A stretch of 64,000 nucleotides of DNA from Formicarius rufipectus (GCA_013399695.1 VXAU01003502.1:355031-419030); one strand, 5' to 3'; shown: positions 11,901-25,100, numbered from the stretch's first letter. Program-made: numbers and translations. The notes: a model not told the origin generated them from the sequence alone.

Positions 11901-13778
11901 GAACCATAAAATCCATGGACTTTCACAATGGGTGATGATCAGCTGTGTCTCCTTATGTCTCCACAGTGGGGACTTGTCTAAGAAGGGAGAATCTCTGTAC
12001 CAGCCCAAGAAAGCACCTACTACTTCAGTTCTGTGTGGCACTTGTCTTGCATTGTAGCCTCGGCTTTGTCGGACATCTCACAGTTGTTTTCTAACAACAA
12101 AACAAATAACTTCAAGTCATATTTGCCATCTTAACTTCTGGGCTATGGCCTCATGACGTTCTCACATGAAATGCATGTCAAAATTTTAAATCATACACTG
12201 CGAAAACTCATCCAGCCAGTCAGCACTTAACACTACCACAGGGAGCATGGCAGAGAATGGCTAAATAAGGCTGTGTAGGCATAAGATAATGGGCTGTAAT
12301 CCAAACACTGCTCAAACTACTGTTCCTCAGGCTCCTGGAACCACAGCTTAGCATTTTCAGAGGTATCACACAGCAAGTGCCTTAGAGTGGGGAGAAGGCC
12401 AGGGGATGGGACATGGGTGGGAAGACTTGATGGTGGGAAGGTTTGCTATGGGAGGGAAGGGGAAGCTTTTTAATCTTCCAAACCATGCAGAAACAGCATG
12501 GTAGCACACACTTACCAGCACTGTGAATTTGTAGTGGACACAGTGCAAGAGATCCATCCCAGGCTCAGTTATTGCCCATTCTGATATGGGAGGAAGTTAG
12601 TGATGGAAAAGAGCCTGAAAATGGGTGATGGGGAACATCTGCTGAAATTCTTTATGTTGTGAGGTCTGGGTGTTGTAATCAGAAATCATTCAAATGGAGA
12701 AGACAGCTTATCTTCCCGCCTCATCTGTTTTGTTGCTTATATTTGTTTATAAAGCTCATTTGTGTTACAGCAACCTCAGTTTCTGAATCAGAAAAAATCA
12801 GTGTCCTTTGCAGTTTTAACCTTCTCTGCCTTGGCGTGCTGAGCACAGTCCTGTCATGCTACTAAAACCTAAAGTGAATCTCTGGGTCAGGAGTCCCAGC
12901 ATCATACTTCTATTGATCAGAATTACTTCTGGAGTATAAAGACCAAAGTGAGAAGCTTCAGAGCACCTTGGGTAGCTTTTCTCAGTGCCCCAGTAACTTG
13001 TTAGGAGGTGGAGAGTTGGATTAATGATGAGCGCTGTAGCTTTGCATAGTACTCTTGAACAAGATACAGAGAGACAGTAAAACACACGAAAGGGAACTCT
13101 GAGTCATTGGACATTTTTTATACTGTCAAGTATCTTCATCCAAATCATGTACAGTTTGAGCTTTCTTCTGAACAGCCCCTGGATATAATTGGTGAAGGTG
13201 TCTCTCAAGGCAAGTTTGACAAAAGGGCAAACTTCTAATTTTCCCAGCACTGACACTGACCAAAACATCCTGAAGTCCTTGCAGAGGAGCAGAGCCTGAT
13301 TAATGTCTCAGAAACAAGGTGAAGGATGTTCACAGCAGAGACTGTGGCTGCTTCTCAGTCTGTCAGTGTGGTGCCTTGCCACACATGCACACACCACGAA
13401 GAGCATGCCAACATGCTTTTGCTCCACTTTAAGTATATGAGGACTTTCTGCTAGGACATCTGGAAATGAAGATCTTTGCAGCTGTCCTAGTAGTACACAG
13501 TAGTCTCTGTTCTTTGTTGTGAAAGAGATAGTGTGTGTATGAAGCAGGCAGAGGGACTGTCAAAGGATTTCTCTTTTATTCCTCATAACAGAGGAACTAA
13601 ATCTCTAGGATGTTTTAATTAAAAATAATTGATTTCTGGACAGTCTTCTGACACCTAGTGTAAACTTTAGTTTTCTATAACAAATCAGTTTGTTTAGTGC
13701 TCTGTTACAAACTCTGAGTGAGAGAAAATAAGGCATTTCATCATTAGGAGGCATTGATTTTGTGAAAAGTCAGCAATG
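8946..13778. other. Unique non-coding stretch, no gene seen
   Basis: About 4.8 kb without a supportable gene. Open frames reach 143 codons (9546-9977 plus), but that one runs across the T19 homopolymer at 9862-9880 and shows no domain. 9000-9760 is locally richer in GC; 10020-10150 and 11090-11250 are very AT-rich. I recognise no transposon and no RNA gene. Confidence 0.6.
9862..9880. repeat. T19 homopolymer
   Basis: Nineteen consecutive T residues. No flanking SINE body or target duplication was recognised, so it is called only as a homopolymer. Confidence 0.9.
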
Positions 13779-13850
13779 TCATAGAATCAAGAGTTTTTTA
13801 GCTTGGAACAGAGCTTTAAGATCGTGGAGTCCAACTGTTGGCACTCAAAA
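13779..13850 (-). mobile_element. CR1 LINE, 3'-end fragment
   Basis: On the plus strand it begins TCATAGAATC, continues with GCTTGGAACAGAGCTTTAAG and ends GGAGTCCAACTGTTGGCACT. That is the reverse complement of the conserved 3' terminus of avian CR1, so the element lies on the minus strand and is severely 5'-truncated to about 70 bases, as is typical for CR1. Confidence 0.85.
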
Positions 13851-15251
13851 AGGTCATTATATCACAATGTACATAGCACTTGTCCTATTTACTGCCTTTT
13901 TTGGTGAGTGTTGTAGCTCTGTGACTATCTGGGGTTGGAGAGCAAACTTTGTATAGATCATTGCTTTTACAGAACCAGGTAATTGTGTGGCACTTTGGTT
14001 TTGAAATGCTAGGACTCTAGATACAAATATAGATGAGATTCAATGCAGAAAATATAGCATGCATGAGAGATGTGTCATATATTAAACTATTTAATTTAGT
14101 CTTGCCAGGAAAAAAAAAGGAATTTTTGGAAGCATAAGATGAAAGTTTATAATTTTTTTATATTAAAGGTAATCTGGTGCAAAAATGCTGCTAGAAACAG
14201 GTTTTAGCACTCGTTGAATTTTGTGAGAAACAGCTCTGTAAAATTCATTGTTCATTGAGACCTCAGATTAGTGGATTCCTTTATACAGAGAAAGAGACAC
14301 TATACTCTGAATTCATTGCCATACACATTGAAAAGGTGTATGCATACCTTCTCTTATTTGTTGTTATTTTGATCCCTCTTCTATCTTTTATCTAGGTTCT
14401 CTATTTTTCCTTTTATTGACTGTTATGAGACAGCAACTGAAGAAACACTTTATACTGCAGTTGTTGAGCTGTTCTAGGAGAGGCACACAATCTTCAATAG
14501 AAAAGGAATGTCTGAATCTAAGAGATAGTTTGCCTGAGGCTTCCAAAATATTACCTAGGTGCCAGCACATAGAAAGCATCAGCAACTCCCAATGAGACAT
14601 GTACATTGGAACAGAGTGCAAATGTGCATTATTCTCATCTCAAGTTTGCATGAAGAGAGAGGAGAGAAGGATCTGATAAAAACAGGCGGGTGAATAAACC
14701 GGAGTCTGTTGCTGTAGATAAGTTTTTTTTGGAAAGCAGTGCAGAGTGCTGGGTGCAAGAAGCTGGATTACATGTGTGATGTTTCTAGGGCAGGCGACAC
14801 TAGGAAGTAGGTACTAGGAAAGTAGGGCGTTTTGAACATATGAAAGAGAGAGGTGTGCTGAACTTCATTAGGAATTCCAGTCACTACTTCAGTACAAGGC
14901 AAGATAGACAATGGATTTCACATGTTAAGTCACTTTACTTGTTCCCTATATGTTCCACATGTAGGCTAAATATTTTTTTCTTCAAATAAAAGTGGGCATC
15001 TATTCAATACAGTGAGACTGTATTTTATCAAGGTAGCTAGACGGTGAAATTATTTTAGATTTGCTTTTAGTTCTGATTTAAGGGAGATCTTTTCAACTAC
15101 AGCATCTTTTTCTGTGCTAATGTTATTGCACTATTTGAAGCAAAATTTACTAATGCATTTACTTGCAAAGGTAGTGAATCAGAAGTGGTCTTTATGGCTT
15201 TTCCCACTGTTGTACATGGTACCTTTTCTACAAGCCTCAATATCACAAACG
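13851..15251. other. Unique non-coding stretch, nothing recognised
   Basis: AT-rich sequence with no gene, RNA gene or transposon I can identify. The longest open frame, 14388-14621 on the minus strand (77 codons), has no recognisable features. Confidence 0.6.
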
Positions 15252-15300
15252 TGTTTTTTTGTTTGTTTGTTTTGGTTTGGTTTTTTTTGGGTTTTTTTTA
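15252..15300. repeat. T/G-rich low-complexity tract
   Basis: (GTTT)n-like and TTTGG units grade into T8 and T9 runs separated by GG or GGG. It is a simple low-complexity sequence and part of the recurrent T/G-rich class in this window. Confidence 0.85.
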
Positions 15301-15514
15301 ATAAGACTACTCCTCCAACACAGAATTTAGTACTATATAACCTAGAGTTTTCAGCAGCACTCTTCAGAAACATCTCAAAAGATGCTTCCAGGAGTTTCAG
15401 ACTGGTAAACCCAACACAACAATCAGTGTAGCTTTTGTAAAGGATACCAGTGTCCCCAAACATACTGGAGTTTCTACAAATGAATTGGATAAATCCAGCT
15501 GATAGGGTATATTG

Positions 15515-15788
15515 GCTACATCCTCCTTTCAGGTCATTGTAGAGAGTGACAAGGTCCCCCCTGAGCTTCCTTTCCTCCAGCCTAAACAACCCCAGCTACT
15601 TCAGCCGCTCCTTGTCAGACTTGTACTCCAGATCCTTTTCCAGCTCCATCGCCCTTCTCTGGACATGTTCCAGTAGCTCAATGTCTTTCTTGCAGTGAGG
15701 GGCCAAGAGGGGAACACAGGATTCGAGGTGCAGCCTCACCAGTGCTGAGTACAGGGAGACAATCACTACCCTGGTCCTGCTGGCCAAA
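15515..15788 (-). pseudogene. CR1 LINE ORF2 C-terminal fragment, decayed
   Basis: The minus strand encodes a broken piece of the CR1 ORF2 protein (reverse transcriptase-endonuclease polyprotein). The order YSALVRLHLESCVPLL, then KKDIELLEHVQRRAMELEK, then SDKERLK, and after a stop and frame break EERKLRGDLVTLYNDLKGG matches the region just downstream of the reverse-transcriptase domain. The frame is interrupted near 15595. The piece lacks both the upstream catalytic part and the 3' UTR with octamer tail, so it is truncated at both ends. It is non-functional. Confidence 0.92.
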
Positions 15789-16825
15789 TGCGTATAAACC
15801 TTACTGTAGTCTTTTTTGTAAGGTAAGAAGGTAAATTGGCAAGTGCTTGAGAAAGAACAGGAATAACGTATACTTTGGCAGATTTCTGTCTCGTGTAGTA
15901 GTTTGTTTTGTGTTTAGAATATATGGATATGTAATTCTTAATGTGTGCAAAAAGCCCTCCATGTTGTCCATAATTTACATTATAAACACAATACCATTAA
16001 TAATGTAGGCTGTTCTATAGAAAGTTCAGATGGAAGAGAACATTGATAAGTATCTTACTAACTGTAGATAAGTATAACTTAAATATTTTCCTTTTTTAAA
16101 ACTCAGAGTTACTATCCTGAGAGTGACTTTTGAATTACCAGAACCAATCCCTTCTGTTTTATCTAGCTCTGACCACATTTTGAGCTGAAAATAACCAAGA
16201 TGATGACATTAAGATCCTAAAAGCAGCAGCAGTGTTACAGCATGCTACCATTTCCCTTGTGGTTTATGGTTTGCAATTCACCCAGAGGTTCAGAGCCAAC
16301 ACAATTAAAAAAGTTGAGTACTCCACTCCAGAATGAGAGGTGGCAATTACCACTGCCTTTCAGACTGTCTACAGTTATGATATTCTAGCATTATAATTAG
16401 TAGATGTGCTCCTGATCACAATGTGTAACTCGTTCCAAAGAGCCCTTACAGCACGGGATCATTTTCAAAACCCCAGAGACTGCAGTTTGTGCATTCTGAC
16501 TGCATTGCTTCTGCACACAATTAATAGGCTAGTAGGCATAGATCTATGTGAAATCTCAATTTTGAGGTAATGCTCTGCAATTGTGCTTTATTTTGTTTGG
16601 TTGGTTTTTTTACAGCACAATTCCAAACTTGGAGCAGAATCCATCTTTCATGAAACATCAAGTCGTTAAATCCTTTTACTATGTTGTATCAGTCATTTTC
16701 TCTGCAGCATCTAAAGAGAAGGCAGTTTGTGTTGTCTTTTACTAATGACTGTAGAGCTGTTTTGGATCCTCACCCATTGTATAATATAGTAAAAACCTTA
16801 CATACATGTAAGGTTTCATGTCTGA
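15789..16825. other. Unique non-coding stretch, nothing recognised
   Basis: No gene or repeat recognised. 16380-16600 is AT-rich with no long open frame and could be conserved non-coding DNA, which cannot be decided from one sequence. Confidence 0.55.
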
Positions 16826-16911
16826 AAAAAACCCAACCAACCAACAAAAAAANNNNNNNNNNNNNNNAAAAAACAAAAAAAAAAAAAAGAAAACAAACAA
16901 AAATACACTTG
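16826..16911. repeat. A-rich low-complexity tract containing an assembly gap
   Basis: CCAACCAACC units lead into long A runs and AAAC units. Fifteen N bases interrupt it. Frames drawn through the Ns are meaningless. Confidence 0.9.
16853..16867. other. Assembly gap of 15 N
   Basis: Fifteen undetermined bases lie within the A-rich tract. A gap at a homopolymer-rich site suggests a sequencing or assembly break. The true length of the tract is unknown. Confidence 0.98.
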
Positions 16912-19462
16912 AAATTTCCAACATAAAACTAATGTGTGCGAAAAAAATTCTTTCTTTTTTTTTTTTTTCCCCTTAATAAAGTAGTTAATTCTTTTGGTAG
17001 CAACAGTTATGTCACATTTGTTCAGTAGCATATTAAGTAAGACTGCATAACCTTTGTACCCCTTTACATGTTGCACTGCTTGTATTTGCTGAGGGCTCAG
17101 AGCAGGGGCATGAAATACTAAGTACGTTGAACTCAAATGGTAAGTATTCAAACTGAAGTCTGGTGCATCATTAATTAAAATTAATAACATTTGCATTTTA
17201 AATGGCTATATTTGTGTGGCAGTGCTGTTTGGCCTTTGGGAAGATGTTGGCTGCCTGAGCACAGCCCCTTGCTGCCCAGTGGAGGAGGCTGGGAGGGTCC
17301 CTTGGCTGTATCTTGCCATGTATTGACAATGTCCTTTTTCCAGGCTGATTGTGTCTTTGAACTAAGATAGCCTGAGTGCAAGCAAGAATAAATTTGTGCA
17401 AGTAATATACTCTATACACAATGTCACACTAATGTTCAGCATGATTCCAATCTATTTATATTCCTTCAAACTGATGTAGTGATATTCAATACTGCATAGA
17501 TTCAGCCAGCTTCTAGTAAGATGAGTAATAAATTTCCGTGATGTTCTTTAACATCCCTCTTTACAAATGACTGAAAACCAGTATCTTATCTCTGCCTTGT
17601 GTGGAAGCACAATCACAAAAGGACAACTGTTTCTGGAATAATGAATCTGTTTATACACTGATCTCACTGCCAGTTACTCCTTACTGTCTCCTCGAGCAAT
17701 CCAGTAATGTTCGTATGGTGGCAGACCTTTTTAAATAGTGATCCTTGCACAAGTTTATTAGGGAAACAAATTAGTCCATTCATCCCAAATCTACCAAAAC
17801 TTGTGCTGTACTTCTTGCTCAGGCACTGGAAAGTTCACAAAATGTGCAGTTTTCATATAGTGACTAGAAACCAGCAGTTCAGTTCTCTGACTAGCATTAC
17901 ATAATTTAATAAATCAGTTACTATCATATTTTTCCTATACTTAATCTGTCGTTTCATAGTAAGTAATATGTAATTTTAAAACATTATTTATGAACTTTGT
18001 AATTGAATTCTAGTTAGCCTCCCAGGGCAATTTGATGCAGGAATAAAATATAAAATACAAAATGAAATAATAAAAGCAATCTAAAAACTCCCACCACAAA
18101 TCTAGCATGGTAAAGCATATAATTGCTTTCAAGTGTGTGCAGATTTAATATACAGTCTTGGTTAGAAAAAAGTTTCCAATTTAGTGTATAGTTTCAGTTT
18201 AGTTACAATTCAGTGTGTTTTAATGATTACCAACCACTGGACTGAAACTTTCTTTAGGGAAATACCTAAAAAGTACAGCTGCAAAGCAAGATTAGAATTG
18301 ATTATTTAAATTAATGTTTCCTGCTTGCTGATTTAGATCATGATTAAAATGTGTGATTTAAGTCACTTTTATTTATATCATTTTGTGATGTTTGCAGATT
18401 TGCAATCCAAGTTCAGAGACGTTATTTCCTATTCATAGGATTCATAGATGTTATTTCCTAATTATAAAAGTGACTATAGTAAACCACAATCAAATTGTGG
18501 AGACTTCTTGTCCTCACTAGTTATTCAAAAATTGTTTTTCTCCCTCTGCCTAAAAAAATGTACCTTTATATCCTAAGTTACCTAATTTTTTTTTTCCTTT
18601 GACCTCTTTATACTGCCTGTGTATTGATTTTTTTTGACTGTGATGTCTTTTGTTTTACTTGTCATTTGCCATTGAAATGACACCTTCCTTGGCAACTTTT
18701 TCCAGCACTTGGAGGAGGAGGATATTGATAGATGTAAATACCACAGGTACTCTGGGTAACAAGTTACTCTCATCAGCAGGTGGTGCTGGACATCAAATGC
18801 TCTTGAGTGATCACAATGCAAAAATCACCATTAGGGTAGTTTCAAGTTTGCATGATTTCTTTTTCATTAGTAGTAGGTTTGGAGCATGCACACAGTTGTT
18901 CAGTGATAAATCTATAAAATGAAGTAATTTTGATTGCACCCACCTTGCTTATGGGTGTCTCTGTGTCTCAAGGTTAAATCTGTCTCAGCATGACATGGTC
19001 TGACTCCGTACAAGAAGAACACAGACTTTTGTATTAACTTTATGGTTTCATTTAAGGGAATAGTCTTTTGCAGCTGGAAAGTTCGTATAGTCATTGCAAA
19101 CAGAAGTCATGAGAGCTTTCACTGTAACCTAGAAGTTAATCTCCAGCAAACCATTACTGAAAATACAAGAGATCATAATGAAATCTTAAGATTTTTTGGA
19201 TATTGCTTGCCTAAAGCCTGAAAGAATGAATACGAGATGCTCTCTAACTGACTTTAAAGAGGTAGAAAATGCACAGATTTGGTTCACTCAAACACCTAAG
19301 GTTATTGTTTTCATTTTTGGAATATTCATAATTCTTCTGATAACTGAATTTGATGATGTGTAATGCAAAGGGGAATGTAAAATGCACTGTCCTCTCCTCT
19401 TTGTACTTCTGTTTCAAAGAGCAGAAATGACACTTTTGGGGTTAAGAATGTTCAGAACGTTA
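16912..19462. other. Unique AT-rich non-coding stretch
   Basis: No supportable gene. 17900-18480 is very AT-rich; 18290-18410 is dense in ATTTAAAT/GATTTA-type words. A short local repeat occurs at 18421-18464, where TTATTTCCTA-type words recur with a period of about 29 bases around TTCATAG. Open frames are below 130 codons and one of them crosses the N gap. Confidence 0.6.
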
Positions 19463-19512
19463 TCATAGAATCATATATTGTAGTTATGTGGAGCAGTTTC
19501 ATAGAATGGCTG
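19463..19512 (-). mobile_element. Possible degenerate CR1 3' tail
   Basis: The plus strand reads ATCATAGAATCATA, then after about 30 bases TCATAGAATGGC, the repeated octamer word and start of the reverse-complemented CR1 3' end. The expected body does not follow clearly, so this may be a tail-only remnant or coincidence. Confidence 0.35.
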
Positions 19513-21742
19513 GAGTTCAGTCCTGAAAGAAGTCTCTTAGTGGGATTCAGCACTACCGAGTGGAAAATGCAGTCTCCTCAAGGAAAGATTTTTCTTTGAA
19601 GGGAAAAATGAAAGCAGATCCAAAGACTTGCAGCTTAAAGAGCAATTATTATGCCGTCAAAGTCCCTAATTTAACCAAGTGACTGACTTACACTTTAGAG
19701 GATTTTTACGTTAATGTCAGGAGGGATTGTGTCATTCTCCTTCACCTAAATAAACTTGTGTGTCCTCTCATACATCCTTAATAAAGAGAATCCACGCTGG
19801 GGTCATTCGTGTTTCCATCAGGCTCTGCATCAAAAACATTTGGTCATGGAAGGAATCATAAGTAAAGGAAATCAATCTGCAAAGTGACTGTGAGTGTGAG
19901 AATGCAGAACTCCTATGCACCTTCTCCAAAGCAGTCTTCCTGGCAGTGTTTGGGCACAGAAGTCAATGGTTCACTGTTCTGTGCTGTGGTGGAGGAACAG
20001 TGGCTTGGCAAAGGATGAAAGCTTTTACCGTGGTTGGCTTACACAGCTGAGCAGTATTTGTTGGGCCTTCAGACCACACAGCAGTTCCTCACCCTCCCCA
20101 AAAAAAAAAAAAAATGTAGAGGAGCTTCAGTGTCTACATGTCTATTTAATGGTACCAGTGGCAGAAAATTAACTGTGCTGCTCTTAAAACATCAAGGGCA
20201 ACCTGGATGAGGGTTCTCTGTTCTGTGTACTTGGAGCTCTTAAAATGCAGAGTAGAAATGAATGCTTCTGTGACTAGAGATTCTGATTTGTGTATTATTT
20301 TTGAAGTGCCATAGAGTACTTCAAGATGAAAGATGATATGTGTATAGCCAGATGAGACTGATTGTTAACCTTAAGCATCAAGCCCAAAATACCTTGATTT
20401 CCTGGAAGCACAGATGTAAATCTTGGCAGAATCACCTCAGTGTTTATCCTTTCCTGTTGCATGAATTAAAGACTACCCATTTTACTGTTTTCTTCTCTTG
20501 GAATGAGATCTTAATGACTGAGATTCCATCTGATATATGTAGCCATTACACTCCATTACCACTTTCTGTAACAGTAGAAACTTGCCAATTCACTTTACAG
20601 AGAATTTTGCTGAGCGCAGTGTGCAGTTTACTGATTGTCTACAGCTGCCAGTGCTGTAGTAGCTTTCCACTGGGGAAATGCCTCTTTGGCAGTACACATC
20701 TCATTGGGTGACACTCAGTTTCTGATCATCCTAACAGTCTCCCTTCTTCCTCAAGGACATGCTTGAAGGTGGCAGGTCTACATGTTGTTTTCTAAGTTGT
20801 GGATTCCTCTGTCATAAATGGATTCATCATTGTAACTTATTGCTATTATTACATTATTGATAGATTTCCTGGGGAAAGCTCAAGAAAATGTTTCCAGGGA
20901 GTCAAAGACTTTGCCTGATTAGGAAAACTTACTTTCAGTAGTGTCTAGGAAGTTGTTGGTCTTTCCACACTTCACCTTGGTGTGATGCGTTAGAAGCAAT
21001 TTTGGTGAAAACAAGTGTGTAAGAGGAGTCCAGCATGCTGTTCTTACATGACCACCTAATCATACCCCTTGTAGTATCCAGCAGAGTTCCTTGGTCAGTG
21101 TTACATTCCCAAGTCATTGTCTCTGAGACCTTGAAAGTTTCAGTGTGGGTGTTTAATTCCCTTTTTTCAAGTGGAGAAAATAACCATATTTGCATCTCTG
21201 TGACTTACCCCTTTTAGCCTTGCTATTTCAGTCTGTCACTGTATGATTTTTAAGCTGCTAGTTTTTTCCTAGGGCTGGTTCAGGTCACCCTTAACGAGAT
21301 TGATTTTCTAATAGTTTGCTTCAAAGGTCAGAGATAGCCATCAGTGTGTCTTTTCATTTGGTACTTTTTGACAAAGGACAGACTCATTTTCACCATTTAC
21401 TCAAAGTGGTCTCCAACAGTAAAGCTCCTGTTAGAATATTATTTATGGAACACAAAAGTATTACAAAGTCCAACCTGATTAACTAAAGTGGCTCTTCTCT
21501 GTAATCCATTACTCTTAAGCTGATGCTTGATAGATGGTCAGTTATTACCCTGTTTGTATTTAAAGCAGTCATTTCTCCAGTTATAAATTTGCTGTCAGTT
21601 ATTTGCAGCTGTCTAAAAAGCTAGTGCAACCTTTTTAGAAAACTCTTGAGTGTTTTGAAATGTAAAAATATGAAATATGTTCTGTGGTCATAAATAGAAT
21701 AAGAAAAAGCCAACTAATATAAAAATTAGCAGTCCTGTTTTA
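19513..21742. other. Unique non-coding stretch, nothing recognised
   Basis: No gene or transposon identified. An A15 run lies at 20100-20114. The longest open frame is 123 codons at 20340-20711 plus; its translation shows no domain, signal peptide or repeat I recognise, and its start has no promoter or exon context. Confidence 0.55.
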
Positions 21743-22120
21743 TATCTTTATTGGCAACCTGGATGAGGGGATTGAGTCCACCCTCAGTCAGTTTGCAGAT
21801 GATGGCAAGTTTGGCCAGGGTGTTGTTCTGATGAAGGGTAAAAAGGCTCTGCAGAGGGATTTGGATAGGCTGGATTGATGGGCTGAGGTCAGTTGTATGA
21901 GGTTCAACAAGGTCAAGTGCTGGGTTCTGGACACAACAATCCCAGGCAGCACTACAGGCTGGGGAAAGAATGTCTGGAAACTGCCTGGTGAAAAAGGACC
22001 CGACCTGGAAGTGCTGGTCAGCAGTGGGTGAACATGACCCAGTGGTGTGCCCAGGTCACCAAGAAGGCAAATGGCATCCTTACATGTTATCAGCATTAGT
22101 GTGGCCAGCAGGACCAGCAG
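21743..22120 (+). pseudogene. CR1 LINE reverse-transcriptase fragment, decayed
   Basis: The plus strand carries part of the CR1 ORF2 reverse transcriptase. Readable pieces include NLDEGIESTLSQFADDGKF, with the FADD catalytic motif of the palm at about 21795-21808, then KALQRDLDRLD followed by an in-frame TGA near 21875 where the family usually has Arg (a CGA to TGA change). Downstream come WLKT-like and AQVTKKANGIL-like pieces in shifted frames. A deletion near 21925-21945 shifts the frame. Both element ends are missing. The product was an RNA-templated DNA polymerase; this copy is dead. Confidence 0.9.
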
Positions 22121-25100
22121 AAATGGAGATGGAGTTTGTATTCAGCATTTCTAGAATTCAAGCCATTTACCTAAACATCTAGATAAGGCTTAAAATGCCT
22201 GGATCTTAGGCAGGCAACCCAATTAAAAGAGGCTAACCTGGGCATCTCTGCGGAGGCAGACGTTCACAGAAGACACGTGTATAGATATCTGCTCAACCTC
22301 TAAAGAGCTTGTAAAGCCTTGGAATTAGAGATTCTGATTTTTGCCTCTCTGGAAAACTGCTAGTTAGTTGCACCATTCTGTTGTCTTTCTAAAATTGAAA
22401 TGCATCTATTTCAGTTTGCAGTGATAAATCTGATAATAAAATCATAATTGGAAAAAAGCAATTCGTTGGAGCAGCAATTAGCAGTGGAACAAATGCTTCG
22501 TTAACATACAGATGCAGGGTAACAGCTTCTGAATCAAAAGGGACTTGGTGAACTCTCTGGTGAAGAGACTCCTCCTGACACTGTTACACATTTTCCTTTT
22601 TCCAAGCGTTATTTCCTGTTGCTTATGATCCTCACTTGCTTTAATATAACGTTATTCAAATGTCTCTGATATCCTTCTCAACATTATCCAAGCTTTTTCT
22701 GCGTAAAGTCAGAAGCAATTACATAGCTCATATTCAGCTGATTTACTGTGTCAAACTCAGTCACCTGCTCTGATGTCTGAATTCAAGAGAGTGATTACAA
22801 ATTCAAGTAGTCTGTTGAGCAAGGCTGCTGATCCGTGGGTTTATGCCGAGAGCTGTAGTCAACCCCCAGTTCTGGAAGCTTCCCTTAGGTGTTGTGCCCG
22901 CTGCTTGTCTCTGGGCTGTGCAGGTAGCTTGTCTGGCACTCCTGGACTATAGCAGATCACTGTCATCACTTTCTGAAGTTCATCCCATTGCAGGTAACAC
23001 TGCTGTAGGTACCATTATTTCTGTTGAAACTTCTTCACATGCCAAAGTCCTAAGTGGATGTTGCAGTCTTTGACATTTCTTCTTTATCATAGTAAAAAAT
23101 CCTCTTGGGCAGAGATTTGGGTCTGAAGGTTTATTTATTTTTATGAAAAATGATGCGGAAACCTGTAGTCCCACTGGGAAACCCTTCTGTCTGTCTGTGG
23201 ATACCAGACTGCAGGGTTCAGTTTTCAACAGCACTGCGTAGCCTGTAAATGGCCATTGCAAGAGCTTAAACCTCAGCTATCCAGCACTACTGAAATCAGT
23301 CCACCTTCTGTGGACTCGCACTGGAAAGGCTGGGTCAGTCTTACCACATGTAAAGACATTTCCTCTGTAGTAGACATTTGATATTACTTGAATGTATAAA
23401 CAGCTGCCTGGTTTTTGAGTTTCTCCTTTCCAGCTGATAGATCACTTAGTCCATTGAGGTTTTTTGCTCTTTAGATATCTTTCCCAGATGTGTGGGAACA
23501 CTGAAATCGCTGGTTCCTTGGTATGATTAGGGTAACAACACGTGGTTGTTCTCATGAAGATGGTAATACCATCAGAGATTCATACTAGAAATGGTTGAGA
23601 TTGGAACATGAATATTTGGTAGCCTGTTTGCCATAGCCACATCATTATTTTAAGGTGAAGTCATGTTATGGTGACTATCAGACAGCCTTCTGAACACCAC
23701 AGGGTAAAATTGGTGATACCTCCCCGGGAAAAGTATCTCTTTTGCAATCCAGTACTGTGCTCAGCTAACAGGATAGTAAGTAGATATCTCAGAAAAAACT
23801 GAAATCCACCTTATCAAAGGTGTGACTTGGTGCTTAAAGATGAAGTCTTAGGAACTTGTTTGTCATTTTCAGTTTAATGCATTTGAATATCATATTACGT
23901 CTAACTGGATATACAGAGACATAAATACCTCTGCAAGTCAACTCTTATCATAAGTGGCATATTTACCTGAGATATCTACATGACTTTCTTTGTGGCTTTT
24001 GGGGCTCTTTTTAAGTCTTTGTAATTGCTACTTCTGTCACAAATGTTGTTGCTTGGCTCGTTTAATGTCACACCTAGATAACAGAGTTGAAAGAAATAAG
24101 AAAAACAATTCTCAGTATTCTTTATTGGAAACAATTTCCAGTATATTATTTTCAAACAAAAGTGTCTGTTTTCTAGAGCCCTTTTAATCCCAAAAGAACA
24201 AACTGAGAATATTGACATCAGTTTTCTATGCCCTAAACAAGAAAGCTGTTTGAACCCAACTTGCCACAGAGCCCAACAATTTGTAGTCATGTGAAATAAG
24301 CACAATGTGCTCTTCATTTGTGATGATACATACCCCATTTTCACTGTCTTCTGTGACTGCACAGGGTGCAGATCCACTGGAAATCCTGAATACTTGCTTT
24401 TTCTATGGGTGTATTTCTGGAGTGCTGTTTTTCTGCAGCTGTAAATGCACAAAGAAAAAGATTGGGTTTCAGTTGCTGTTGTGACTTGCAGGTGCCTTCC
24501 GTTGTAATATTTGCTTTCAGAATTAACACCCTCTGGAGATCCCTGCTTAAATAGGAAGTATTGCTTGGAAAGATGTTTCTAAATATACACAAACCTTTAT
24601 ATTCAAAAATACTGTGGCAACATTTGGAAGGGAGCCTTATTCTCTTTATCTGTCAAACAGGCAACGTCTGCTTTTCCATCAAGAGGTTTGATGGGAAGGA
24701 CATCTTTGTTGGTATAAATCAAGAATATTTCCATCACACAGTAATTTTTTTATAGCCTGACTTATTCTGTGATCTTCTGATTTGTTTCTTTGTTTCTGTG
24801 CCTGAATGTGCTTGCAATATCACAGCTATTTTTAATTCATTGACCAGCTCCAACCTTGACAATAAGATAGACATCTTAAAGATGATGAAGTTCTTTCAGG
24901 TGACATAAAGACAAGTAATGACAGGAGAAAAGAACAGAATGAGACAAGTGCCCTGAATTCGTGATTGAGCAGACACTGGAAAAGAAAACTGCATGATGGA
25001 CAATTAAGGTCATAAAGTGGAAGAGTGCAAAGCAGGTGAGGTTTGAGATGTTGTGACCAAGGCCATTTTGCCGGGTTTTCATTCTCTTAGACACCAGCAT

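Noticed and set aside
16681..17196. Frames crossing the N gap
   Set aside because: Residues are undefined across 16853-16867 and the rest is A-rich low complexity.
23976..24452. Longest open frame (158 codons, minus strand)
   Set aside because: No recognisable domain, low-complexity-free but ordinary translation, no splice or promoter context. Frames near this length are expected by chance in 64 kb of six-frame sequence.
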